Below are positions 58,054 to 64,000 of a stretch of DNA of 64,000 nucleotides, piece by piece. Both the position numbers and the translations under genes were made by a program. Origin of the DNA: JAHFUA01 sp963808725 (GTDB lineage Bacteria; Acidobacteriota; Terriglobia; Terriglobales; Acidobacteriaceae); assembly GCA_963808725.1 (NCBI GenBank), contig CAWEGO010000002.1:1736001-1800000 (forward strand), in the 5' to 3' direction. Positions within the stretch are counted from its first letter, which is position 1; each line of letters opens with the position of its first letter. The notes under the pieces are model-generated. The model had not been told where the DNA came from, made no database searches, and saw only the letters and a list, made by a program, of their open reading frames with translations.

Positions 58054-58082
58054 TTCTTCGAGCTTTTCAGGTAAGGATGGCC

Positions 58083-58550
58083 TTACCTGCGTCCGCCGCC
58101 ACCGTGGAAGCCACCGCCTCCACCGTGGAAGCCACCGCCGCCACCGCGGAATCCGCCTGCGCCGCCGCGGAATCCGCCCCCACCGAAGCCACCGCGACCG
58201 CCGGCGAAGCCACGACCGCCGGCGAAGCCACGACCGCCGTAGAATCCGCGACCGCCGGCGAAGCCACGACCGCCGTAGAATCCGCGACCGCCGTAGTAGC
58301 CGCCTCCGCCCCACCCGAACCACGGGCCAGCGCCGATAAAGGCACCGCCGTAGAACCAACCGGGACCGTAGTAGCCGTAAGGCGCGCACGCGTACGGGTA
58401 ATATCCATAGTAGCCATAGGCGCACGCTGGCGGGCCATAGTAGCCCGGACCGACCCCGATGCCGAACGCAACTTGTGCATGTGCGGACGGTACCGCAAGC
58501 AAGCAAACGCCACATACGGCCGCAAGAGCTAGAATTCTTAGGTATCGCAT
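58083..58550 (-). CDS. secreted Gly/Tyr-rich repeat protein
   Basis: 155 residues from MRYLRILALAAVCGVCLLAVPSAHAQ, a signal peptide. The mature part is low-complexity: GYYGYYPYACAPYGYYGPG, then tandem GGRGFYGG / GGRGFAGG units, then GGGGFHGGGGGFHGG. AGAAGGGG precedes the ATG. Such proteins are usually surface-exposed and structural; the DNA repeats (GCGACCGCCGGCGAAGCCAC type) drive the amino-acid repeats and may vary in copy number. No enzyme motif is present. Confidence 0.6.
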   Translation of the reverse strand: MRYLRILALAAVCGVCLLAVPSAHAQVAFGIGVGPGYYGPPACAYGYYGYYPYACAPYGYYGPGWFYGGAFIGAGPWFGWGGGGYYGGRGFYGGRGFAGGRGFYGGRGFAGGRGFAGGRGGFGGGGFRGGAGGFRGGGGGFHGGGGGFHGGGGRR

Positions 58551-58776
58551 TTGCGCACCCCTTCTCCGAACCGCAAAACCTACAACAAACACCTACTGAA
58601 CTAGATGCAGAAGCATTGCCAAACAACGTCTTCATTCCGATCGTGAACAAAGCCATTTATTTTCAGTAGGATGTTTGGCGCAGCCTGGCTCGCGGCTTAC
58701 GTCGCCGATGGTGATTTTCGAGCGGGCTGGTGGTTTTCAGCCACCACCCCTCAGCCCGTGGCTTGAGCGTCGTAGA

Positions 58777-59517
58777 ATGACAGCCTTGCCGGCACGGACT
58801 GAATTCGACAATCTGCGCGTCGTCCTGGTTGCTACCCGCAATCCTCTCAACATCGGGGCGGCGGCTCGCGCCATGAGTAATTTCGGGTTCCTGAAGTTGC
58901 GCCTGGTGACCCCGTACCCAGTAGCCTTCCGCGAAGCGCGTTCCGCCGTCGGAGCCTCGGCCCTGCTGACCAGCGCGGAAGAACACCGGAGCGTTGCCGA
59001 AGCTGTGGCCGACTGCGCCCTGGTGGTCGGAACCACGGCCATCCATGATCGGGAATTGCGGCACCCGTTGCGGCGGCTGGAACATGGCGCGCGGCTCATC
59101 CGCCAGCAACTCGGAGCCAACCGCGTCGCCCTTTTGTTCGGTTCGGAGAAGCGCGGCCTCTCGAACCGCGATCTCAGCCACTGCCATTGGCTGATGCGCA
59201 TCCCCACGCGCGAAGAGCACAGCTCGATGAACCTGGGGCAGGCGGTAGCGGTCTGCCTGTACGAACTGGTGCGCGACACCAAGGCCGTGCGGCCCGCCAG
59301 GAGACTGCAGTCCGCCACCGCTGGCGAGGTGGAGCGCATCACCGCGATGCTGTTCGACGCACTGCGCGCCAGCGGCTACATCAGTCCACGTACCGAGGTT
59401 TCTGCCCAGGAAAAGCTACGCCGGCTGGTCCGCCGCCTCGGCCTGCAAGCCGGCGACGCCGAAGTATGGCTGGGTATGCTACGGCAGATTGTGTGGAAGC
59501 TGCAGTCGGGTGGATAA
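58777..59517 (+). CDS. TrmH/TrmJ-family RNA 2'-O-methyltransferase
   Basis: 246 residues of SPOUT fold. The N-terminal strand is FDNLRVVLVATRNPLNIGAAARAMSNFGF, the Asn/Ala/Arg pattern of TrmJ. The knot region ALLFGSEKRGLSNRDLSHCHWLMRIPTREEHSSMNLGQAVAVCLYEL contains the three SPOUT motifs. A C-terminal extension (~80 residues) fits TrmJ, which methylates the ribose at tRNA position 32. TrmL or other TrmH relatives cannot be ruled out. The start at 58777 is preferred; a longer frame from 58675 reads through a repeat-like leader. Confidence 0.8.
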   Translation: MTALPARTEFDNLRVVLVATRNPLNIGAAARAMSNFGFLKLRLVTPYPVAFREARSAVGASALLTSAEEHRSVAEAVADCALVVGTTAIHDRELRHPLRRLEHGARLIRQQLGANRVALLFGSEKRGLSNRDLSHCHWLMRIPTREEHSSMNLGQAVAVCLYELVRDTKAVRPARRLQSATAGEVERITAMLFDALRASGYISPRTEVSAQEKLRRLVRRLGLQAGDAEVWLGMLRQIVWKLQSGG

Positions 59518-59523
59518 GCTGAC

Positions 59524-59703
59524 ATGACACCAGGTTTTCAATGCGCGGGCTGCGGAGAGTGGAACGACACCTTCCTGGATTTCTCCGCCGGAATTCAGCA
59601 GAACTATGTTGAAGACTGCCAGGTTTGCTGTAAACCGAATGTTCTGCACATTACGTGGGACATGTCAGCGAGGCAGTATACGATCCGGGCGGAATTGGAG
59701 TAA
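59524..59703 (+). CDS. CPXCG-type cysteine-rich small protein
   Basis: 59 residues: MTPGFQCAGCGEWNDTFLDFSAGIQQNYVEDCQVCCKPNVLHITWD, then SARQYTIRAELE. Two pairs of Cys (C-x2-C and C-x2-C) form a zinc-binding beta hairpin typical of the small CPXCG family. The gene lies 6 bases after the methyltransferase stop. Its 3' part is antisense to the end of the DUF11 gene on the other strand. The function of the family is unknown. Confidence 0.75.
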   Translation: MTPGFQCAGCGEWNDTFLDFSAGIQQNYVEDCQVCCKPNVLHITWDMSARQYTIRAELE

Positions 59704-60404
59704 GCGCACCTGCACGCAACCGGGCTGGGAATCGGCCTGATCGGAACGAGGTCGATGGTGGTATAGGTGGTCGCGGCCGAGGGATTGACTGTCGTGGACA
59801 CTGTTGCGGAGGAGTTGTTCTCCATGTTCGGGTCGGGTTCATTGGCAGTTACTCTCGCGATGTTAGAAATCATCGGCACGGCTGCGGCAGTAGTGGCGAT
59901 GGTATATGTGAAAGTGCCCGATACACTGGCCGCAAGGCTCGGGCTGGTGCACGCGACTGTGCCGCCGCTGCCGATTCGCGGGGTTGTGCATGCCCACTCC
60001 GGGGGCGCTGTGATCGACTGAAACGTCGTATTTGCGGGTAGCGGGTCGGACAACGTCACGCCCGTTGCCGTGGACGGCCCGTTGTTGGTAACCACAACAG
60101 TGTAGGTGACCTTGTCGCCAGCAGTTACCGACTTCGCATCTGCGGTTTTGGTGATGGAGAGGTCAGCAGTTGGGATAGCAGGTGCCTGGAGCGAAAATGT
60201 GCCGACTGTGCTCGGGGAGATGATGACGCCGGCCAGCAGGTCCTCAGCCGGTACCGCCGGCCCCGGTGCGTGCTTGGCCGGGTCGATTTTCATGGCGATA
60301 GTACCGCTAGCCATGAACACGACCAGCGGCTTGGTCTGGGCAACAGCAACGGTAGCGAGCACACCGAGGACGGCTAGCATCGCAGACTTTACATGGGCAC
60401 GCAT
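59604..60404 (-). CDS. secreted DUF11-repeat protein
   Basis: 266 residues: signal peptide MRAHVKSAMLAVLGVLATVAVAQ, a ~50-residue spacer, then one DUF11 domain (ADLSITKTADAKSVTAGDKVTYTVVVTNNGPSTATGVTLSDPLPA through NIARVTANEPDPNMENNSSATVSTTV), an Ig-like cell-surface repeat. The last ~35 residues (VACRCAYSNSARIVYCLADMS and onward) are antisense to the CPXCG gene and not family-like. The natural stop has probably been lost or the C-terminus replaced. Confidence 0.7.
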   Translation of the reverse strand: MRAHVKSAMLAVLGVLATVAVAQTKPLVVFMASGTIAMKIDPAKHAPGPAVPAEDLLAGVIISPSTVGTFSLQAPAIPTADLSITKTADAKSVTAGDKVTYTVVVTNNGPSTATGVTLSDPLPANTTFQSITAPPEWACTTPRIGSGGTVACTSPSLAASVSGTFTYTIATTAAAVPMISNIARVTANEPDPNMENNSSATVSTTVNPSAATTYTTIDLVPIRPIPSPVACRCAYSNSARIVYCLADMSHVMCRTFGLQQTWQSST

Positions 60405-60600
60405 GGAGAGAGCCTTCGAGTCTTTAAGAAACTTTCGAGGACGAATATAAATAAGGGCCTGGCCCCTCTCACTTCAAATAGATGCAGGGCTCCTCTTCAT
60501 TAGACGTGCATCGGAAAGCAGAGGAGGGAAAAAAGCTGCTCGTGCAGAGCGGCAGCCGCCGCAATCCCCTACACAAAACTCCCAGACAGCGGTGAGCAAA

Positions 60601-60804
60601 TCAGGCATTTGCTGGGTCTAATCCCTGAAGCGACGCTATTTTCGTCGCGACCAGCACGTCCAACAAAGTGGCGGTATTACGAACGCTTGCTGAGATGGTG
60701 ATGAGTGCCGCTGAGACCAGGGGGTGTTGTTCCGCCAGCGAGTCAAGGCGGTCACTCACGTCGTAGAGTTGCTGAGCCTCGTGCAGGATCGATTTCGTAT
60801 GCAT
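60601..60804 (-). CDS. small hypothetical helical protein
   Basis: 67 residues, MHTKSILHEAQQLYDVSDRLDSLAEQHPLVSAALITISASVRNTATLLDVLVATKIASLQGLDPANA. Entirely helical in character with no span or cysteine. The composition and clean frame support a real gene; AGGAAAG lies before the start at a long distance. No family was recognised. Confidence 0.5.
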   Translation of the reverse strand: MHTKSILHEAQQLYDVSDRLDSLAEQHPLVSAALITISASVRNTATLLDVLVATKIASLQGLDPANA

Positions 60805-60947
60805 GGGTACGCAGCTTTCCTGAGAGCCTAAGAAGAGACAACTTCAGGTGGGCTGACTTAGTTCAGGGAACCTGAAAGAGGGTTCGCGGGGCTATCTCCA
60901 GAGTCGAGCTTCCCTCATCGATGCCACTCGTTCATCCTGTGACAGCG

Positions 60948-61028
60948 CTAGGCGCGCCAACGACGGTATCCCCAGCCGCCGCCACCGAGCAAAAACAGCA
61001 CCAGAAGAACAACCAATACGGTTTCCAT
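60948..61028 (-). CDS. 26-residue single-span membrane peptide
   Basis: METVLVVLLVLFLLGGGG then WGYRRWRA. One hydrophobic helix, a Gly-run, and a basic-aromatic tail. A GAGG lies before the ATG at suitable spacing. Very short single-span proteins with this GGGGWGYRRWR end are common beside stress genes in Proteobacteria and Acidobacteria. Its size hides it from ordinary gene finders. Confidence 0.55.
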   Translation of the reverse strand: METVLVVLLVLFLLGGGGWGYRRWRA

Positions 61029-61362
61029 GTTGTGCCTCACTTGTGAGAGGAAGCTGGACTGGCCTTGGTAACGGTCGCCTCACTTCTTCACTACGCACAT
61101 AATAGAAGGGGCGAAGACGGATGTCTGGTCACATTAGACCACTTTGAGCGCTCGGTTTGGACGGAGCGCCATGCAGGATCGTGAATGGTTTTGCGCTCTG
61201 GTTCGTCGGGAGTTTCCGGTGATTGGCGCAGGAGCGGGAACTGCTTTTACAAGACGATCAATTCTGACCAGTTTTCCGAAGCCTGACGCTTGATACTGAC
61301 GATTCACGAGGTTCTGGCGGCAGAGAGAACTTCGTGAACACTCTTGATGCATGGAGGTTTCG
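61029..61362. other. intergenic region upstream of a small-gene run
   Basis: About 330 bases with no gene seen. A GGAACT motif at 61237 could be an ECF -35, but no matching -10 lies at the usual 16-17 bases. GGAGG near 61354 is the ribosome site of the next gene. Confidence 0.3.
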
Positions 61363-61941
61363 ATGAATCTAAACCTGCTGGATCCCAAGCTGATTGTGCT
61401 CGCCACCGTGGCGATTCTGGTCATCGCAGTGCTGGCTTCGCTGTACGTGCGACACCGCAGGGGTACGACTGCAGGCCTGCGGCAGAGGTTTGGGACCGAG
61501 TACGAGCGGGCGGTGCGGGCGCACGGGTCAAAACGAAAAGCAGAAGCGAAATTAGCGGATCGCGAGAAGCGGGTTGAAAAGCTAAACATTCGCGCTCTTG
61601 ATCCGATGGAGCGCGAGCGTTTTTCGAAACGGTGGGAGTCCATACAGTCTCGGTTTGTAGATTCCCCCCAGGGGGCAGTCACAGAAGCCGATGACCTTGT
61701 GTCCTCCTTAATGAAAACTCGTGGTTATCCTGTATCCGGTTTCGATCAACGTGCCGCCGACATTTCTGTCGGGCATCCCCGCGTGGTGGAGAACTACCGC
61801 TCTGCGCATGATATTGCGCGCCGGGTTGGAAGAGATCAAGCCACTACGGAAGACCTGAGAACGGCGATGATTCACTATCGCTCTTTATTTGAGGAACTGG
61901 TGCAGGTGCCAGCGACGGTTGAAACGAAAGAGGTGGCGTAA
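61363..61941 (+). CDS. membrane-anchored protein of unknown function
   Basis: 192 residues. One N-terminal span (LIVLATVAILVIAVLASLYV) followed by a basic helical cytosolic-type region (HRRGTTAGLRQRFGTEYERAVRAHGSKRKAEAKLADREKRVEKL) and a compact C-terminal half with DPMERERFSKRWESIQSRFVDSPQGAVTEADDLVSSLMKTRGYPV. GGAGG lies six bases before ATG 61363. The motif FGTEYERAV...G....AE..L..RE.R is found in many Acidobacteria and Proteobacteria hypotheticals. The gene shares one base (TAATG) with the next gene. Confidence 0.7.
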   Translation: MNLNLLDPKLIVLATVAILVIAVLASLYVRHRRGTTAGLRQRFGTEYERAVRAHGSKRKAEAKLADREKRVEKLNIRALDPMERERFSKRWESIQSRFVDSPQGAVTEADDLVSSLMKTRGYPVSGFDQRAADISVGHPRVVENYRSAHDIARRVGRDQATTEDLRTAMIHYRSLFEELVQVPATVETKEVA

Positions 61942-62171
61942 TGGCTGAACGGAAGAAGAAAAAAGGCAAGCTTACGGCGGCCGACCTGGCGAGCTACGGC
62001 ATCACCCCAAAGCAGCCCGAGGCACCGTCCCAGTTTGGACGTGCCCGGGAAGCAGTCTCTGCTCACATCTTTCTCGATCCGGAATCGCATGCCGAGTTAA
62101 TGGTGGGTCGTCCATCAGAAACAGGCCGAGAGTCTGGAGCGGTGGGGATAGCGTCCCGCCACAATACTTAA
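61941..62171 (+). CDS. small basic hypothetical protein
   Basis: 76 residues starting MAERKKKKGKLTAADLASYGITPKQ, coupled by a TAATG overlap to the gene before it. Highly basic at the N-terminus and otherwise undistinguished. The coupling supports expression; no family is known. Confidence 0.45.
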   Translation: MAERKKKKGKLTAADLASYGITPKQPEAPSQFGRAREAVSAHIFLDPESHAELMVGRPSETGRESGAVGIASRHNT

Positions 62172-62197
62172 GACGGGGGTTGGAAAAGGAGAACGTG

Positions 62198-62356
62198 ATG
62201 AAACCAAATGAGCAGAACAAGTGCGCGCACCTGCCATGCCGATGCTTGGTGCAAACTGGCGACAAATACTGCGGTCAAGCCTGTAAGGAAGCGGGATCCG
62301 AGGAGGTGGAGATTGCGTGCCAGTGCGACCACGGTACCTGCCCGCTTACCGCATGA
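62198..62356 (+). CDS. metallothionein-like Cys-rich protein
   Basis: 52 residues, with MKPNEQNKCAHLPCRCLVQ then TGDKYCGQACKEAGSEEVEIACQCDHGTCPL. Eight Cys and two His (C-A-H-x2-C-x-C, Y-C-x3-C, C-x-C-x-H-x2-C) follow the bacterial SmtA/BmtA metallothionein plan. AAGGAGA precedes the ATG. Likely a zinc or other d10 metal buffer. It is small enough to be missed by gene callers. Confidence 0.75.
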   Translation: MKPNEQNKCAHLPCRCLVQTGDKYCGQACKEAGSEEVEIACQCDHGTCPLTA

Positions 62357-62415
62357 AGAACCGCACCCTCTTGGTGTGCCGGTGGGATCTTAGATCGACC
62401 AAGGAGAATCTCGAC

Positions 62416-63141
62416 ATGAAGACGCGCGGACTTATGCTTTTGTTGCTGGCAGTTGCGGGCCTGACCGTCCTGCCGCCGTTGGCCATGGCGCAATCCCTGG
62501 GCAATTTCGGCGACTCTTCCAGCGCGGCGGTATTGCCTTCAGCGGGCCCGACGCAACCGCAACTGGACGTGACGTACACCTCTCCGACAGAGGAAACCAG
62601 GCTCCGCAACTACTTCTTCGATACGTTCGGCCCCTATCCCTTCGCCGGTGCTGCACTCGCTGCTGGCATAAGCCAGGCGGACAATTCCCCGCCCGAGTGG
62701 AAACAAGGCGCTGCGGGTTACAGCAAGCGATTTGGGTCCAGCTTCGGCATCGCGACGGTAACCACTTCGACGCGCTATGCGCTCGCGAAAGCCTTCCGAG
62801 AGGACACGTTGTATTACCCTTGTGAGTGCAAAGGCGTGTTGCCGCGGCTGCGCCATGCCGTGATTTCGACCCTGACCGCACGCCGCGGCGACGATGGCCA
62901 TCGCGTATTTTCTTTCCCTGCGCTCGTGGCTCCGTATGCCGGCGCCATGACTGCCGTCTATGGTTGGTATCCCGGCCGCTACGGTCCCAAGGATGCATTC
63001 CGAATGGGCAACTACAGCTTGCTGGGGTTTGCAGGCGGAAACATCGCCCTGGAATTCCTCTATAGCGGACCACACTCACTGCTTTCTCGCATGCACCTCA
63101 ACAATGGGCACGGAGCGCCGGCTTCGGGTTCACAGCCCTAG
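62416..63141 (+). CDS. secreted protein of unknown function
   Basis: 241 residues from ATG 62416, which has AAGGAG at good spacing. Signal peptide MKTRGLMLLLLAVAGLTVLPPLAMAQ. Mature part with FDTFGPYPFAGAALAAGISQADNSPPEWKQGAAGYSKRFGSSFG, then YALAKAFREDTLYYPCECKG and GNIALEFLYSG. The pattern is shared by many acidobacterial hypotheticals and suggests a membrane-associated helical protein. The longer frame from 62317 overlaps the metallothionein gene. Confidence 0.7.
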   Translation: MKTRGLMLLLLAVAGLTVLPPLAMAQSLGNFGDSSSAAVLPSAGPTQPQLDVTYTSPTEETRLRNYFFDTFGPYPFAGAALAAGISQADNSPPEWKQGAAGYSKRFGSSFGIATVTTSTRYALAKAFREDTLYYPCECKGVLPRLRHAVISTLTARRGDDGHRVFSFPALVAPYAGAMTAVYGWYPGRYGPKDAFRMGNYSLLGFAGGNIALEFLYSGPHSLLSRMHLNNGHGAPASGSQP

Positions 63142-63176
63142 TCGAAGCTTATTACGAAAAGAAAAGAGAGGAAAAA

Positions 63177-63359
63177 ATGATGAAACCAAGCACGACAGAC
63201 CGGACCAAGGGCAAGCTCCACGAACTGAAGGGGAAAATTAAGGAGGCAGTCGGCAAGGCGACGAACGACCCCAATTTGGAAGTCTCAGGGAAAGCGGAAA
63301 AGAATGCTGGCAAAGTTCAAAAATGGATCGGCCGTGGTGAAAAGGCCGTCGGACAATAA
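63177..63359 (+). CDS. CsbD-family stress protein
   Basis: 60 residues: MMKPSTTDRTKGKLHELKGKIKEAVGKATNDPNLEVSGKAEKNAGKVQKWIGRGEKAVGQ in overall plan, the small Lys/Gly/Ala-rich CsbD family. Members accumulate under general stress and are predicted to be largely disordered. GAGAGG lies before the ATG. The run of small genes around it fits a stress regulon. Confidence 0.8.
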   Translation: MMKPSTTDRTKGKLHELKGKIKEAVGKATNDPNLEVSGKAEKNAGKVQKWIGRGEKAVGQ

Positions 63360-63421
63360 AACCGCGAGAAATCCGGCATCCGAATCCATGCGCGCCCAGC
63401 TCCGTTCCAGCTAGCAGCGCA

Positions 63422-63940
63422 TCAATTGGTGGTCAGAGCTGCCGGCATCGGGTGTTCCTCGACCGGGGTGCTGTGTTCCACCGCCGCCCTGGTGCCGTTG
63501 TCGCCGTGGATTTCCAGGTGCGCCTTGGGGTCTGGCCGGCCCATCTTGATGCTTCCCTTCATTTGGGCGCCATCCTCTATGCTGATTCGCTGGGTCACCA
63601 CTTCGCCGATCACGTTCCCACCGCGATGGATTTCCACGCGATCGCTGGCCGTAATGTTGCCCTGAAGTGTCCCACGTACGATGACTTCCCCGGCCTGCAC
63701 GCTCGATGTGACCACTCCTTCGCGTCCGACGCTGACGTGGCCGCCGGGCAGGGAGATGGAACCCTCGATCCGGCCTTCAATGTGAATGGGTTCGGAGCCG
63801 CTGACCTCGCCTTTGATCAGCAGCGATTTGCCAATGTAGGCCGTTTCCCCGCCGGCCGGCAAAGCTGAGCCGCCCTGGTGTTTCTGCTGCTCTCCCCGCG
63901 GCTGCTGCGGGTTGCTTGTCGAATCGGTTGAGGTCCACAT
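63422..63940 (-). CDS. bactofilin (polymer-forming cytoskeletal protein)
   Basis: 172 residues with a right-handed beta-helix core (AYIGKSLLIKGEVSGSEPIHIEGRIEGSISLPGGHVSVGREGVV through EVVTQRISIEDGAQMKGSIKMG) and flexible ends. Repeats of 'G.i.G.i...g.v.Ig..g.v...i.a..viv.G...G.i.a...v.i...g.v.g.i' are the bactofilin signature. It forms filaments that scaffold cell-shape or envelope enzymes. AAGGAG precedes the ATG at 63940. It converges with the CsbD gene. Confidence 0.92.
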   Translation of the reverse strand: MWTSTDSTSNPQQPRGEQQKHQGGSALPAGGETAYIGKSLLIKGEVSGSEPIHIEGRIEGSISLPGGHVSVGREGVVTSSVQAGEVIVRGTLQGNITASDRVEIHRGGNVIGEVVTQRISIEDGAQMKGSIKMGRPDPKAHLEIHGDNGTRAAVEHSTPVEEHPMPAALTTN

Positions 63941-64000
63941 GGAATGGTCTCCTTAAAGTAGCTGTAGAGCGCTATTTATCCCAGGCCCGGTTTCTTGAAT

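Noticed and set aside
58180..58300. Regular repeats that might be a CRISPR array
   Set aside because: They are in-frame coding repeats of a Gly-rich protein, with no unique spacers.
61237..61267. ECF promoter GGAACT...TCTGA upstream of 61363
   Set aside because: The spacing is about 20 bases, longer than the usual 16-17.

Overview
The window reads as chromosomal DNA of an Acidobacteriota (Terriglobia/'Koribacter'-like) bacterium. The evidence is GC-rich sequence, a dnaA-dnaN-gyrB core, an ECF sigma factor next to a Ser/Thr kinase-TPR receptor, a winged-helix/TPR transmembrane regulator, pairs of MacB-type permeases, a FecR/Trp-rich secreted protein and beta-helix surface proteins. Taxonomy is inferred from gene content, since no rRNA or tRNA is present.

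Layout. 1-3.1 kb: a FAD-linked oxidase/Fe-S protein broken by about 16 single-base indels. 3.1-10.3 kb: the replication block on the minus strand (dnaA, dnaN, gyrB), with a toxin-antitoxin pair where recF often lies and an M13 peptidase remnant upstream of dnaA. 10.3-22.3 kb: secreted beta-propeller, TPR, lipoprotein and beta-helix genes, a winged-helix/TPR regulator, and an ECF sigma-kinase pair. 22.3-24.7 kb: a gene graveyard holding fragments of an ammonium transporter in opposite orientations, bracketed by two copies of a ~140-bp repeat with paired ATAGATTTAA boxes; an ACT protein and a MarR regulator lie inside. 24.7-30.2 kb: porin, APC permease, PP2C phosphatase and Ser/Thr kinase. 30.4-41.3 kb: nitrogen assimilation, with an atypical Amt plus a small membrane protein, a divergent hybrid histidine kinase, and gltBD. 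41.4-46.1 kb: DarTG toxin-antitoxin, a zinc ribbon and two MacB-type permeases. 46.3-50.4 kb: an NtrB/NtrC-like two-component pair and an IS110-family (IS1111-like) element with a long 3' non-coding end. 50.5-64 kb: secreted proteins, VapBC, S1-domain protein, TrmJ-type methyltransferase, and a run of small genes (CPXCG, a 26-aa membrane peptide, a metallothionein-like protein, CsbD) ending in a bactofilin.

Themes. Two repeat families deserve most attention. One is a ~40-50-bp element found three times, each time in the 5' region of a gene and in the same relative orientation. The other is the ~140-bp repeat with two boxes 22 bp apart. Several genes, including the essential dnaA, carry single-base frameshifts while protein similarity persists on both sides. 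Many of these are probably sequence errors, so loss of function should not be assumed from them. Four small genes (59524-59703, 60948-61028, 62198-62356 and 31678-31857) are easily missed.
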